A stretch of DNA of 64,000 bases from DAOULT01 sp964646625. GTDB lineage: Bacteria > Chloroflexota > Anaerolineae > CAZYHC01. Positions 23,817 to 32,874 of the stretch are shown one piece after another. The DNA is taken from contig CAZYHC010000023.1 in assembly GCA_964646625.1 (NCBI GenBank), forward strand, positions 1 through 64,000, written 5' to 3'. A program made the position numbers and the translations under genes. The stretch's first letter is position 1; each line of letters opens with the position of its first letter. A model generated the notes under the pieces. It had not been told where the DNA came from, searched no databases, and saw only the letters and a list, made by a program, of their open reading frames with translations.

Positions 23817-26480
23817 TTATGAATTAAATTGCTTTGTGAATTCAGGTAGCAGCTTGTTAACCAGCGCGGCTTCCTCTTCCAGGGTGGCGATCTCATCGTC
23901 CAGGCGGGCGTCGCGCAGGGCGCCAAAGAGGCGGCTGTAGATGGGGCCTGGCGGGATGCCCATCCTCTTCAGATAATCGCCGTCGATTTCGGGCCTGACG
24001 TGGCGCAGTTCCCGATGGTAGAGGGCCAGTTGCCGCCGCACCAACGCCGAGTCGGAGGCCACCCACAGGATAAAGATGGCCTGTTCGGAATAAGGGTTCA
24101 ACAGCCGAAAGACATCGCTGGGGCGCAGTTCATCCCTGGCCAGCCTGGGAGTCAGCGCACGCAAGGCGTTGACTTCGCGCAGCAGGGTGGCATCGTCACG
24201 GGCGATTTTGAGGCGCACGATGAGGGTTTCTAACTCCTCGGCGATCATGCGAAAAGTCAGCAGGGCCATGTAATACAGGGCCCAGTCGCGCTGGGGAGAA
24301 ACATCGGGCACGGAATGCAAGGCGCTCGATTCGGACTGGCTGTTGCTGAGAGTCGAGGCCGCCCAGTTGTTCTCCTCCCATTGGGCCACGTTAGCCCGTA
24401 AACGCCGGAAGCGGGCCTCTAACCACCCATTGCAGCGCAAACTGGGATGTATCTGGGCCAGCACTTCCAGCTTATCCAGGCGACGCAAGCACTTTTCCGG
24501 CTCCTCTTCTTGGAAGATCAGGTACAACTCATGGCGGATCCTCTCCCCGGAGATGCGGTCCAGCAGCCCTAGGGCGTTGGCGATCAACTCCTCGGTGCGT
24601 TCCTCGATCTTAAACCCCAGGCGTTGCTCCAGGCGCGCGGCGCGCAATATCCGGGTGGGGTCCTCCACGAAACTCAGGCTGTGTAGCGCCCGGATCAGGC
24701 CCTCTGCCAGGTCTTGCTCGCCGCCGTAGAAATCCAGCAGTTCGCCGTAATGTTCCGGGGCGAGGCGAATGGCCAGGGTGTTGATGGTGAAATCGCGCCG
24801 GTGGAGGTCTTGCTTGATGGAACTGCGCTCCACCTCGGGTAAAGCGGTGGGATGTCCATAGAACTCGGTGCGGGCGGTGACGAAGTCGATGGCCTCCGGC
24901 CAGTCGGCTGGCACCTGCCCTTCAGCAGCCAACAGCCACTTGGCCGTGCCAAAACGGAGGTGGCTGCGCACCCGACCACCTCTGGTCTCGGCCAGCCGGT
25001 GGGCCAGGGCGATGGCGTCTCCTTCTACCACCAGGTCGATATCGAAGTTAGGCAGACCCAGCAGGAGATCACGCACAAAGCCGCCCACAAAGTACAGAGC
25101 ATAGCCCATCTCGGAGGCGGTGCGCCCAATCTCCCGGATTAAATCCAACAGGGGGCGAGGCAACGCCCTTTCGATAAGCCGGGCTATCTCCACCTTGCGC
25201 GATTTGGGGGGAGGAGTGCTCCATAGTTTGATCAGATCGGTGCGGGTCACGATGCCGATGACGCGTCCATCATCTACCACCGGCACCTGCCCCAGACCAT
25301 GCTCCATCATTATCTGCTGCACCCGTTCCACCGGGTCGTCGGGCGAAACGCTGACCTCGCCCTTATGCATGTACAGCTTGATGGAAGCCCCCCCCAGGCG
25401 GTGGTGGAGGGCTTTGTCGATCTCTCGCCGGGTCAGGACGCCCACGATGCGCCCCCCTTCCACCACGGGAAACCCCTCATGGCCGTAGCGCCGCATCATT
25501 TCTTCGGCTTCGGCTACGGTGGTCTCAGGAGGGAAGGTATGGACGCCGAAGGACATGATCTGGCGCACCGTGACGGTGGGCCTGACCATGATTTCCAGCA
25601 GTTCGATCAGCCTGGCCTGGGTCTCGATCAGGCTGGGGCCTCGGATCAGGGCCGCAGCAGCCTGGCCGTGTCCTCCCCCCTCGAAGCAGGCCGCTATCTC
25701 TCCCACATCGATGGCCTGGCTGGTGCTGCGGGCCACCATCTGGAGGTGATCGCCCAGATCGACCAGCAGAAAAAGGGCGGCCGGATCGTACAGGTCGCGC
25801 AATTTGTGGGCCAGGGTGGATATCTCTTCGACGTAATCTTCCACCACCGCGGTGGCAATGATAACCGACTGGCCCGCAAACTGGTGGGTCTGGATGTTTT
25901 CGATCAACTGAGTGTATAGCTGCTGCTGCTTATCGGTCAGCGGATAACGCAGGAAATTGTTGACCACCTCCAGGCTGGCTCCCCGTTCCAGAAGCCAGGT
26001 GGCGCAACGCAGGTCGCGGACGGTGGTGGTGGGATAGGACAACGAGCCGGTGTCCTCGTAAATGCCCAACAGCAACAGGGTGGCTTCTATGAGGGAGATG
26101 GGTATTTCCTTCTGTCCTATCTTCTCCACCAGCAGGGTGGCGGTGGCCCCTACTTCCTCGCCGCAGTAGGTCATGTGCGGCTCCAGTTCCCGGCTCAGGG
26201 GATGGTGGTCGATGATGTGCACTTGAGTCTCGGCCCGAACGCCTTTGGGCGGCGAAAAGGTCTGAGTATCGACCAGGATGAGGTGCTCGATGGGTTTGCG
26301 CGGCAGATCGTCGGCCCGGATAAAAGGCAGCTCGTCCCAGTAGAGGGCCAGGAAGTCGCGCAGGTTGCGATTGATCCGATGGGGCAGCACCGGCACGGCC
26401 CCCGGATATAGCCTGGACGCCCCTGATAAGGAAGCCAGAGCGTCGAAATCTGCGTTTTCGTGCGTTAAGATGATCTCCAC
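23817..26480 (-). CDS. DHH-CBS-tRNA nucleotidyltransferase fusion
   Basis: 887 residues. Residues 1-300 are a DHH/DHHA1 phosphoesterase (THENADFDALAS, VDTQ, IDHHPLS, GGGHGQAAAA). Residues about 310-430 hold two CBS domains (VRQIMSFGVHTFPPETTVAEA; EGFPVVEGGRIVGVLTRREI). From about 455 comes a class II nucleotidyltransferase (YFVGGFVRDLLLGLPNFDIDLVVEGDA, RRDFTINTLAIRL, DPTRILRAARL). The same architecture is known for CCA- or A-adding enzymes of Aquifex and Chloroflexota. It matures or repairs tRNA 3' ends; the phosphoesterase may trim RNA or cleave nucleotides. The gene heads the operon with the selenoprotein and GerW-like genes. Confidence 0.9.
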   Translation of the reverse strand: MEIILTHENADFDALASLSGASRLYPGAVPVLPHRINRNLRDFLALYWDELPFIRADDLPRKPIEHLILVDTQTFSPPKGVRAETQVHIIDHHPLSRELEPHMTYCGEEVGATATLLVEKIGQKEIPISLIEATLLLLGIYEDTGSLSYPTTTVRDLRCATWLLERGASLEVVNNFLRYPLTDKQQQLYTQLIENIQTHQFAGQSVIIATAVVEDYVEEISTLAHKLRDLYDPAALFLLVDLGDHLQMVARSTSQAIDVGEIAACFEGGGHGQAAAALIRGPSLIETQARLIELLEIMVRPTVTVRQIMSFGVHTFPPETTVAEAEEMMRRYGHEGFPVVEGGRIVGVLTRREIDKALHHRLGGASIKLYMHKGEVSVSPDDPVERVQQIMMEHGLGQVPVVDDGRVIGIVTRTDLIKLWSTPPPKSRKVEIARLIERALPRPLLDLIREIGRTASEMGYALYFVGGFVRDLLLGLPNFDIDLVVEGDAIALAHRLAETRGGRVRSHLRFGTAKWLLAAEGQVPADWPEAIDFVTARTEFYGHPTALPEVERSSIKQDLHRRDFTINTLAIRLAPEHYGELLDFYGGEQDLAEGLIRALHSLSFVEDPTRILRAARLEQRLGFKIEERTEELIANALGLLDRISGERIRHELYLIFQEEEPEKCLRRLDKLEVLAQIHPSLRCNGWLEARFRRLRANVAQWEENNWAASTLSNSQSESSALHSVPDVSPQRDWALYYMALLTFRMIAEELETLIVRLKIARDDATLLREVNALRALTPRLARDELRPSDVFRLLNPYSEQAIFILWVASDSALVRRQLALYHRELRHVRPEIDGDYLKRMGIPPGPIYSRLFGALRDARLDDEIATLEEEAALVNKLLPEFTKQFNS

Positions 26481-26682
26481 CCGTCCTCCAGTAGCTCAAC
26501 CTCGACTTTTAGCTTTATCACAGGTCCTCCCCCGTCACTTTTATTATAACACAACCTCCCCGGGCCGTCTAGCCAGTGACCGCTTTTGATCATTTACAAC
26601 GTGGCCTTTATTATAACACAATTTCCAAAATAGTCCAAAAGTATGCACAATTCTATGTGTAAGGCGAGATTCCCATTGCTTG

Positions 26683-26711
26683 TTGACAATATCGTCGCTT
26701 TCTGCTATACT
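26683..26711 (+). promoter_or_regulatory. Promoter of the tRNA array
   Basis: A consensus TTGACA (26683-26688), 17-bp spacer, and TATACT (26706-26711), 42 bp before tRNA-Ser. Upstream (26540-26627) the motif TTATTATAACACAA occurs twice. Confidence 0.75.
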
Positions 26712-26753
26712 GTAAGTGAAGAGGGCGGAGAGAGTAAACTGCCATTACGGTCG

Positions 26754-26841
<88 letters not shown>

Positions 26842-26863
26842 AATATACGTACATTCGCCCTAC

Positions 26864-26953
26864 GGGGAGGTGCCAGAGTGGACGATTGGGGCCGCCTGCT
26901 AAGCGGTTGAGGGGTTAATAGCTCCTCCCAGGGTTCGAATCCCTGCCTCCCCG
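26864..26953 (+). tRNA. tRNA-Ser (GCU anticodon)
   Basis: A 90-nt type II tRNA. Acceptor GGGGAGG/CCTCCCC, anticodon loop CTGCTAA (GCT), long variable arm, GGTTCGAATCC. CCA is not encoded, unlike the preceding tRNA-Ser. Confidence 0.95.
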
Positions 26954-26959
26954 CCTCGT

Positions 26960-27033
26960 GCGCCCGTACCTCAATTGGATAGAGGAGCGGTCTACGAAAC
27001 CGAATGTTGGGAGTTCGAGCCTCCCCGGGCGCG
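26960..27033 (+). tRNA. tRNA-Arg (ACG anticodon)
   Basis: A 74-nt tRNA starting only 6 bp after the previous one. Acceptor GCGCCCG/CGGGCGC, anticodon loop CTACGAA (ACG, likely edited to inosine), T-arm GAGTTCGAGCCTC. No encoded CCA. Confidence 0.93.
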
Positions 27034-27078
27034 TGTGAACGATAGATAAGCCCCTCATCCGGCGCAGGAGAGGGACAA

Positions 27079-27113
27079 AAACCGCCGTTGGGTCTCAAGG
27101 CGGTTTATTTTCT
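27079..27113 (+). terminator. Intrinsic terminator of the tRNA array
   Basis: AACCGCC and GGCGGTT (27080-27105) form a GC-rich stem followed by TATTTTCTTCTT, ahead of cysK. Confidence 0.7.
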
Positions 27114-27154
27114 TCTTGCGCGATGGCAAAGAAAATTTGATAAGGAAGCAGAAA

Positions 27155-28084
27155 ATGGCAAAAATTGCAAATGACATCACCGAGTTGATCGGGAATACGC
27201 CCCTGGTCAGGTTGAACCGCCTGACCGAAGGGGCCGTGGCTGAGGTGGTAGCCAAACTGGAACGCTTCAACCCGGCCGGCAGCGTCAAGGATCGCATCGG
27301 GGCGAGCATGATCGAGGCCGCCGAGCAGGCGGGCCTGCTCGGCCCGCAGACGGTCATCATCGAGCCGACCAGCGGAAACACGGGGGTGGGCTTGGCTTTC
27401 GTAGCCGCGGCGCGTGGGTACCGGCTGATCCTGACCATGCCCGATACCATGAGCGTGGAGCGGCGTAGCCTGCTGGCCGCCTATGGCGCGGAACTGGTGC
27501 TGACGCCTGGAGCGGAAGGTATGGCCGGCGCGATCAAGAAAGCGAGGGAACTGGCCGAGGAAATACCCCACTCTTTCACCCCCCAACAGTTCGAGAACCA
27601 GGCCAATCCGGAGATACACCGCCAGACTACGGCCGAAGAGATCTGGGCCGATACCGACGGTGAGGTGGACATCGTGGTGGCCGGCATAGGCACCGGGGGC
27701 ACGATCACCGGCGTGGCCGAGGTCATCAAGTCTCGCAAACCTTCTTGCCAGGCCATAGCCGTGGAACCGACCGATTCCCCTGTCCTGTCCGGCGGCCAGC
27801 CCGGCCCACACAAGATTCAAGGCATCGGGGCCGGGTTTGTGCCAAAGGTGCTGAATACCGACATCCTGGATGAAATCTTCCAGGTGACCAACGAGCAAGC
27901 CTTTGAGACCGCCCGCCGTCTGGCCCTGGAGGAAGGGTTGCTGGTGGGCATCAGTTCTGGCGCGGCCGCTTTCGCCGCCCTGGAGGTGGCCAAACGCCCC
28001 GAAAACGAGGGCAAGCTGATCGTGGTCATCCTGCCCGATACCGGCGAGCGTTATCTGAGCACCCCGCTTTTCCAGCCAGAGTGA
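27155..28084 (+). CDS. cysK: Cysteine synthase A
   Basis: 309 residues from the ATG at 27155 (MAKIANDITELIGNTPLVRL), with GGAAG upstream; the open frame starts 13 codons earlier, inside the terminator region. The PLP Lys lies in NPAGSVKDRIG, the sulfide/O-acetylserine loop is EPTSGNTGVGL, and GIGTGGTITG binds PLP phosphate. The C-terminus GERYLST is typical. It makes cysteine from O-acetylserine and sulfide. No cysE or sulfur-assimilation genes adjoin it. Length and motifs are normal. Confidence 0.95.
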   Translation: MAKIANDITELIGNTPLVRLNRLTEGAVAEVVAKLERFNPAGSVKDRIGASMIEAAEQAGLLGPQTVIIEPTSGNTGVGLAFVAAARGYRLILTMPDTMSVERRSLLAAYGAELVLTPGAEGMAGAIKKARELAEEIPHSFTPQQFENQANPEIHRQTTAEEIWADTDGEVDIVVAGIGTGGTITGVAEVIKSRKPSCQAIAVEPTDSPVLSGGQPGPHKIQGIGAGFVPKVLNTDILDEIFQVTNEQAFETARRLALEEGLLVGISSGAAAFAALEVAKRPENEGKLIVVILPDTGERYLSTPLFQPE

Positions 28085-28099
28085 CCAGGGTGGAGCGCG

Positions 28100-29056
28100 T
28101 CAACCTTCCATCATCTCCTGTCTGTACCACTCCACGAAGCGGGCCATACCCTCTCGTATGTCGGTGCGGGGTTCGTAGCCCAGCAGACGACGGGCCTTGG
28201 CGACGTCGGCGCTGGTGAGGGGTACGTCGCCCGGCTGGGGTGGCACCTGGACGATGCGTGCTTTCTTCCCCACCGCCTCTTCCACCACGGCAATGAAATC
28301 GCCCAGGGTTATGGTCTGGGAGTTGCCCAGGTTGATGATCTCGAAGCTCAGGTCGGCGTCCAGGGCCGCTATCACTCCGGCCACAATATCGTCGATATAG
28401 GTGTAGTCGCGGCGAGAACTGCCGTCGCCAAACCTGGTTAGCTCCCGACCCTCGAAAATCCATTTGGTGAAGAGATAAGGAGCCATATCCGGCCGGCCAC
28501 GAGGGCCATAAACGGTGAAGAAGCGCAAAGAGGTACACCGCAGGCCGTAGAGGTGATGATAGGTATAGGTTACAAGCTCGGCAGCCCGTTTGGTGGCGGC
28601 GTAAGGGGAAATGGGTTGTGATACCGGGTCGTCCTCCCTGAAGGGAGCTTTGGACCGCGCTCCGTAGACCGAGGAGGAGGAAGCAAACACGAAGTTGGCC
28701 ACCTGGTGGCGGCAGGCACACTCCAGCACGTTGACCGTGCCCTCCACGTTCACCTGGGCGTAGAGGGCGGGGTGCTGGAGAGAATAGCGCACCCCGGCCA
28801 TGGCGGCGATGTGGATGACCTTGTCGATCTCCTCCTGGTCAAAGACCTTCTCCAGGGCGGTGGCTGCCCGGATGTCGGCTTCGTACAGCTTATAGGCCGG
28901 GTGGTCGAGGAAGGGGGCCACGTTCTTGCGCTTGCGTGCCGGGCTGTAATAGTCGTTGAAGTTATCGAGGCAGACCACCTGGTCGCCACGTGCGAGCAGG
29001 GCGGCGGTGGTGTGGCTACCGATGAAGCCGGCCCCGCCGGTGATCAATGTTTTCAA
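28100..29056 (-). CDS. NAD-dependent nucleotide-sugar epimerase
   Basis: 318 residues from a TTG start with AAAGGAG 7 bases upstream. The Rossmann motif is TGGAGFIGSH, the catalytic triad includes Ser in ASSSSVYG and YAATKRAAE, and FFTVYGPRGRPDMAP matches UDP-glucuronate 4-epimerase or GalE-type enzymes. It probably interconverts UDP-sugars for envelope polysaccharides. It converges closely on cysK (15 bp apart). The exact sugar is uncertain. Confidence 0.88.
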   Translation of the reverse strand: MKTLITGGAGFIGSHTTAALLARGDQVVCLDNFNDYYSPARKRKNVAPFLDHPAYKLYEADIRAATALEKVFDQEEIDKVIHIAAMAGVRYSLQHPALYAQVNVEGTVNVLECACRHQVANFVFASSSSVYGARSKAPFREDDPVSQPISPYAATKRAAELVTYTYHHLYGLRCTSLRFFTVYGPRGRPDMAPYLFTKWIFEGRELTRFGDGSSRRDYTYIDDIVAGVIAALDADLSFEIINLGNSQTITLGDFIAVVEEAVGKKARIVQVPPQPGDVPLTSADVAKARRLLGYEPRTDIREGMARFVEWYRQEMMEG

Positions 29057-29112
29057 GACGAACTCCTTTTAGCGTAAAATCATTTTAAGCCGCTGTATAC
29101 CTGAAACGATCT

Positions 29113-29141
29113 TTGACCAGGTTCGACAAGTATGCTATACT
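29113..29141 (+). promoter_or_regulatory. Promoter upstream of the DUF2283-like gene
   Basis: TTGACC (29113-29118), 17-bp spacer, TATACT (29136-29141). A transcript would start near 29148, which rules out translation starts before that. Confidence 0.65.
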
Positions 29142-29166
29142 GAACTTGGTAATTACCTCCGGCGGA

Positions 29167-29532
29167 ATGAGATGGGTAATGGAAACCAGAAAACAGTTAG
29201 ATGTTTGCTACCTGCCTGACAAGGACATTTTATCGCTCAACGTCTTACCTCACCGTCCCGCCCAGATGGGTATTACAGACCACGGATTTCAGATTTGCTA
29301 CGATTGGGATAACCACGAGGAAATCGTTGGATTTGAAATCATGGACTTTTCCTACTTTATCCCTCATCTCTACGAGCCTGGGGTGGTCCCTGAAGTAAAG
29401 ATGCGCTTTGATGTTCAGGACAACGACTTGACCGATGTTACCCTTCACGAAGTATTGGAATGGGCCTACCGGCGCTATATTCTTTGTAAAGAAGAGCAAG
29501 CGGTCAAAGTCAGCTTTCCTGGGGCAGGATGA
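29167..29532 (+). CDS. DUF2283-like small protein
   Basis: 121 residues from ATG at 29167; ATG 29179 is also possible, while the first open ATG (29113) lies inside the -35 box. The middle (LDVCYLPDKDILSLNVLP, GFQICYDWDNHEEIVGFEIMDFSYF) resembles the DUF2283 beta-fold, extended by an acidic C-terminal helix. The function of this fold is unknown. Its 3' end overlaps the convergent metallo-hydrolase by 23 bp. Confidence 0.6.
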   Translation: MRWVMETRKQLDVCYLPDKDILSLNVLPHRPAQMGITDHGFQICYDWDNHEEIVGFEIMDFSYFIPHLYEPGVVPEVKMRFDVQDNDLTDVTLHEVLEWAYRRYILCKEEQAVKVSFPGAG

Positions 29533-30127
29533 CCACCTCCACGCTACACAGGTCCCGGAAGCGTTCGGCATCTTTTTTCGTACCGGCCACTCCGGCCCCG
29601 TAGTGCATGGGGATAGCCACCTGGGGCTGGATTTTGTCCGCGGCCTGGGCTGCCTCGTCGGCGGTCATGACGTAGGTGCCGCTCACCGGTAACAGGGCGA
29701 TGTCGGTCTCGATATCCTCCATTTCGGGGATGAGGTCGGTGTCTCCAGCGTGGTAGATGCGCTGACCGCCCACTGTGACGATGAAGCCCACGTGACCGGC
29801 CGCTTTGGGATGAAACGTCTTGTCGATGTTGTAGGCCGGTACGGTTTCTATGGGCACTCCTTTGACCGTCAGGCTTTCCCCCGGCTTGACCGTTCGGACC
29901 TCCCCCTTGAGCTTTTGGGCCGCCGCCGCGATAGTGACCACCACGGTATCGTCTTTCTGCACCCTGGCCACATCGGGGGGTGAGCAGTGATCGTGGTGCT
30001 CGTGGGTGATAAGCACCAGGTCGGCTTTAGGCGCGTCTTTGGGCAACTTCCAGGGATCGAGGTAGATGATCTGCTCTCCCTCGAGGCGGAAAGCGTCGTG
30101 GCCCAGCCAGTGAATGTTCTCCGTCAT
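29510..30127 (-). CDS. MBL-fold metal-dependent hydrolase (UPF0173-like)
   Basis: 205 residues. The metallo-beta-lactamase motif THEHHDHCSP provides the His/Asp metal ligands, with later ligands in YHAGDTDL and PMHYGAG. Short UPF0173-type enzymes act on phosphodiester or ester substrates, mostly undefined. AGGAGG precedes the ATG. Soluble, no signal peptide. Divergent from the HAD gene. Confidence 0.85.
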   Translation of the reverse strand: MTENIHWLGHDAFRLEGEQIIYLDPWKLPKDAPKADLVLITHEHHDHCSPPDVARVQKDDTVVVTIAAAAQKLKGEVRTVKPGESLTVKGVPIETVPAYNIDKTFHPKAAGHVGFIVTVGGQRIYHAGDTDLIPEMEDIETDIALLPVSGTYVMTADEAAQAADKIQPQVAIPMHYGAGVAGTKKDAERFRDLCSVEVVILPQES

Positions 30128-30145
30128 CTCAACACCTCCTGTAAC

Positions 30146-30174
30146 TTGTCTATTGCTGACAAAAAGAGTATAAT
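30146..30174 (+). promoter_or_regulatory. Promoter of the HAD hydrolase gene
   Basis: TTGTCT (30146-30151), 17-bp spacer, TATAAT (30169-30174), 43 bp before the ATG, which has AAGGAG at a good distance. Confidence 0.6.
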
Positions 30175-30217
30175 ACCGACTCGAAACGTTTCAGCGTAAC
30201 CAAAAGGAGAAATTATA

Positions 30218-30937
30218 ATGTCAAAAAGACGCTACGATGCTATCCTGTTCGACATGGGGTATACGCTGGTGTACTTTTATCCCTCCATATGGGCCCTCGA
30301 ACTGCGAGCCTACCAGGAAGCGGGTGTCCAGGTCGAGGCCGATGGACTACGGGCCGCCAGGCAGACGTTGTTTGACGAGTACTTAAAGGACGCGGCCACT
30401 GCCACCTTCGAGCCCACCGAGGAGCGCGACCGGGCCACCCAGTTGGAATACGAACGGCTCACCCTGGCCCTGCTCGGCATCCACGATGAGGCTGTCTTGC
30501 GGACTGTGCGCGCCCGCAAGGAGGCCCTTTACCAGGCGCCGGGCGCCATTCGTCTCTACCCGGAGGTAAAAACCGTGCTCCAGATGTTGCAAGAGCAAGC
30601 CTATCGGCTGGGCATCGTCTCCAATTGGAGTTGGAACCTGATCGATTACTGTAAGCTGGTTAGCATCGCCGAAGATTTTGAAGTCATAATGGCCTCGGCC
30701 TACGCCGGTTGCAATAAGCCTCATCCCGGCATCTTTCGCCTGACGTTGGAGCGTCTGGGGGTGCCGCCGAAGCGAGCCCTGCACGTAGGCGATAGCTACC
30801 AGGCCGACGTGCTCGGAGCACGGGCGGCCGGATTAGAGGCCGTTCTGATCGACCACGACGGCCAGGCTGATGATGACGAATGGGATTGCCCGGTTATCAG
30901 CGATCTGACAGAGTTGCTGGCCTTGTTGGACATCTGA
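30218..30937 (+). CDS. HAD-superfamily hydrolase
   Basis: 239 residues. The nucleophile motif is ILFDMGYTLV, motif II is IVSNWS, and motif III/IV include NKPHPGIF and HVGDSYQADVLGARAAG. The helical cap between residues 20 and 100 marks subfamily IA, as in phosphoglycolate phosphatases and haloacid dehalogenases. The usual second Asp (DxD) is replaced by Gly-Tyr (DMGYT), a variant common in IA phosphatases. Substrate unknown. Confidence 0.88.
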   Translation: MSKRRYDAILFDMGYTLVYFYPSIWALELRAYQEAGVQVEADGLRAARQTLFDEYLKDAATATFEPTEERDRATQLEYERLTLALLGIHDEAVLRTVRARKEALYQAPGAIRLYPEVKTVLQMLQEQAYRLGIVSNWSWNLIDYCKLVSIAEDFEVIMASAYAGCNKPHPGIFRLTLERLGVPPKRALHVGDSYQADVLGARAAGLEAVLIDHDGQADDDEWDCPVISDLTELLALLDI

Positions 30938-30942
30938 CCAGC

Positions 30943-31050
30943 GCACTTATCCATGCAGAGCAAGCCATTGCAGGTAAGGTGCCTGGCACTTTGTAAGTGC
31001 CAGGCACCTGGAAACCAGGCACTTATCCGTGCAGAGCGAGCCATTGCAGG
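30943..31050. repeat. 32-bp direct repeats flanking a mobile palindrome
   Basis: GCACTTATCC-TGCAGAGC-AGCCATTGCAGG occurs at 30943-30974 and at 31019-31050 with two mismatches; the second copy is the 3' end of the Nudix gene. Between them lies a perfect palindrome AGGTGCCTGGCACTT/AAGTGCCAGGCACCT (30977-31009). Related palindromes are at 37354-37388 and 47521-47550. This looks like an insertion that duplicated the end of the gene. Confidence 0.8.
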
Positions 31051-31592
31051 GCAATGATGGTCTTGGCATCGCAAATCTGACCACCCTCAATCATGGTCAG
31101 CGCCTCTTTGAGGGGCACTTTAATGGCCCTGATGTCTTCGTGTTCTCCAGCGGCGCCTCCTCCGGCCGCTATCCTGGCCCTGGGGGTAACGCGGCCCAGG
31201 TAGAGATGGATCCTCTCCGACGAGCCGCCGGGGCTGGTATAGAAGGTGGCAATGGGTTCCAACTTCCCGACCTTGTATCCTACCTCTTCTAAAAGCTCGG
31301 TGTGGGCCACGGTGATGGCTCCTCGGCCTTTATCCTGCATACCGGCTACAATCTCCAGTATCCAGCCCGGCCCACCTTTGACGTAGGCCGGATAGCGGAA
31401 CTGTTCGATCAGGATCACGGCTTGTTCATCCTGGTCGTATAGTAACACGGCCACCGCATCGCCTCGCTCGAAGTTCAGGCGGGTCATCTCCTCGCTCATC
31501 GTCCCGTCGAAACGCTCGTGACGCAGGACGGCCTTATCGATCTTGAAGAAACCGTCGTATTCCCGGCTCTCGTTTATAATTTCGACTTTCAA
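31023..31592 (-). CDS. Nudix hydrolase, ADP-ribose pyrophosphatase-like
   Basis: 189 residues from a TTG start. The fold of ADP-ribose/sugar-nucleotide pyrophosphatases is clear (VLLYDQDEQAVILIEQFRYPAY, GWILEIVAGM, PIATFYTSPGGSSERIHLYLG). The Nudix box is degenerate: GMQDKGRGAITVAHTELLEEVGY has Arg for the first Glu and Thr for the Arg, but keeps the core ELLEEVG metal ligands. Activity may be altered. The gene end is duplicated downstream beside a palindromic element. Confidence 0.82.
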   Translation of the reverse strand: MKVEIINESREYDGFFKIDKAVLRHERFDGTMSEEMTRLNFERGDAVAVLLYDQDEQAVILIEQFRYPAYVKGGPGWILEIVAGMQDKGRGAITVAHTELLEEVGYKVGKLEPIATFYTSPGGSSERIHLYLGRVTPRARIAAGGGAAGEHEDIRAIKVPLKEALTMIEGGQICDAKTIIALQWLALHG

Positions 31593-31602
31593 AGCCTGTT
31601 TC

Positions 31603-32517
31603 CTACTTCCCTTCCGCTTTTTGCTCTTCTGCTTCCCCTTCGCTTTCTATTTCTGTCTTTTCCTCTTCCTCTTTTTCCTTTCGCAAAAACTCATCGTACA
31701 TCACGAGGTGAAAGAAAAACATGGTCAGACCGAGAATGACGAGAGAGGCGATGATCCAAGGGGCGATGCGTTTTTGGAAGAGGGGGAACAAATTGAGCAG
31801 CGCGCCCCCTGCCACGAAAGTGACGCTGTCGAGGAGAGCGATCAGGGTGGCGGAATAGAAGAAAACCGTCCATCTTTTCTCTGGGGGGGGCAGGGTCTCG
31901 GTTCGCCAGCGGAAAGCCTGGACCAGCTCCTCGGCGGAGAAGCGCGTGGCGTGTTCGAGGTAGAAGTCCTTTATTTGGTTCATGGCTCGGGCGCTCTCCC
32001 GCCAGGCCTGGCGCAGCCTGATGAGCTTCAAGAAATAGAGCCAGCCCACAATACACACCAGCCACAGCAAAATGGTGCCCACGTAGGTGAAGGGTGGGAT
32101 CTTGATCGGCCCCCCGGCCAATACTTTGGGCATGGACAGACTCACCAGCCCGCCCCCCAAGATCACCCCCCCGGCGATAATGAAGTAGAAGTTCATCATC
32201 GTGTGTCGATCTTGCAGGGCCTCGCTGGCCGTCGTCCGGGCATACTGAAATTCCCAGGCCAGGATGTCACTTGGATCAAGCCCATCTTTTATAGGCCCAC
32301 CCACCCTCTCCACAGTTTCATAAAAGGTTTTTTTCCTGTTCTCTTTCAGAATCCAGTCGATGGTGACCATTATGGCCCCCAGGAAGGCCGCCGAGAGTGC
32401 TATATTCACCATATTCGGCCACAGGTAACTGACCACCGCGCCCGCTACGATGATGGCGACCAGCAACAGGATGTATTTGATACCTGCACTCCGCCCCCCA
32501 TTTAATTTCTCAGCCAT
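31603..32517 (-). CDS. Multi-pass membrane protein, unknown function
   Basis: 304 residues from ATG 32517, chosen because GAGGAGG lies just upstream; the frame is open nine codons earlier. About six hydrophobic helices are grouped in pairs (KYILLLVAIIVAGAVVSYL; FYFIIAGGVILGGGLVSL; FTYVGTILLWLVCIVGWLYF; VFFYSATLIALLDSVTFVAG; IIASLVILGLTMFFFHLV), separated by charged cytoplasmic segments. The C-terminus is a Glu-rich tail. No recognised family. It precedes the Nudix gene by 10 bp, so they are likely co-transcribed. Confidence 0.7.
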   Translation of the reverse strand: MAEKLNGGRSAGIKYILLLVAIIVAGAVVSYLWPNMVNIALSAAFLGAIMVTIDWILKENRKKTFYETVERVGGPIKDGLDPSDILAWEFQYARTTASEALQDRHTMMNFYFIIAGGVILGGGLVSLSMPKVLAGGPIKIPPFTYVGTILLWLVCIVGWLYFLKLIRLRQAWRESARAMNQIKDFYLEHATRFSAEELVQAFRWRTETLPPPEKRWTVFFYSATLIALLDSVTFVAGGALLNLFPLFQKRIAPWIIASLVILGLTMFFFHLVMYDEFLRKEKEEEEKTEIESEGEAEEQKAEGK

Positions 32518-32874
32518 TTTCCGCCTCCTCTCTTTACTCCTCAAGAGATAGCCTCGTTGCGGTGTTTACATTCGCTCCGCCCCGATCAAGCGCAAAAATC
32601 TGTTCCCTTCGCCACTACTATTATTGTACTTCAACTTCGGCGTAAGGGCAAACGGTCAACAGATTAAACGGATCAGGGGGCCGGCAGGCGCAACTTTTAA
32701 CCGCTATGGGGGTTATCCCCTTATGGAGCCAAGATTGACAAAATCGTCTCTTTGGTTTATCCTTAAAATACCAGCAATCACTTTCGGGAAGGAGATGCTC
32801 GGACGATCCAACCTTTCCTCCAGGCAGACCGCCTGGGATATGAGGAGAGGGGATGTCCAGACCTTGAATTTTTT
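32518..32874. other. Non-coding divergent region
   Basis: About 350 bp between the membrane protein and the P-type ATPase. No gene or RNA recognised. A purine-rich GAGGAGAGGGG lies 35 bp before the ATPase ATG. Confidence 0.5.
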
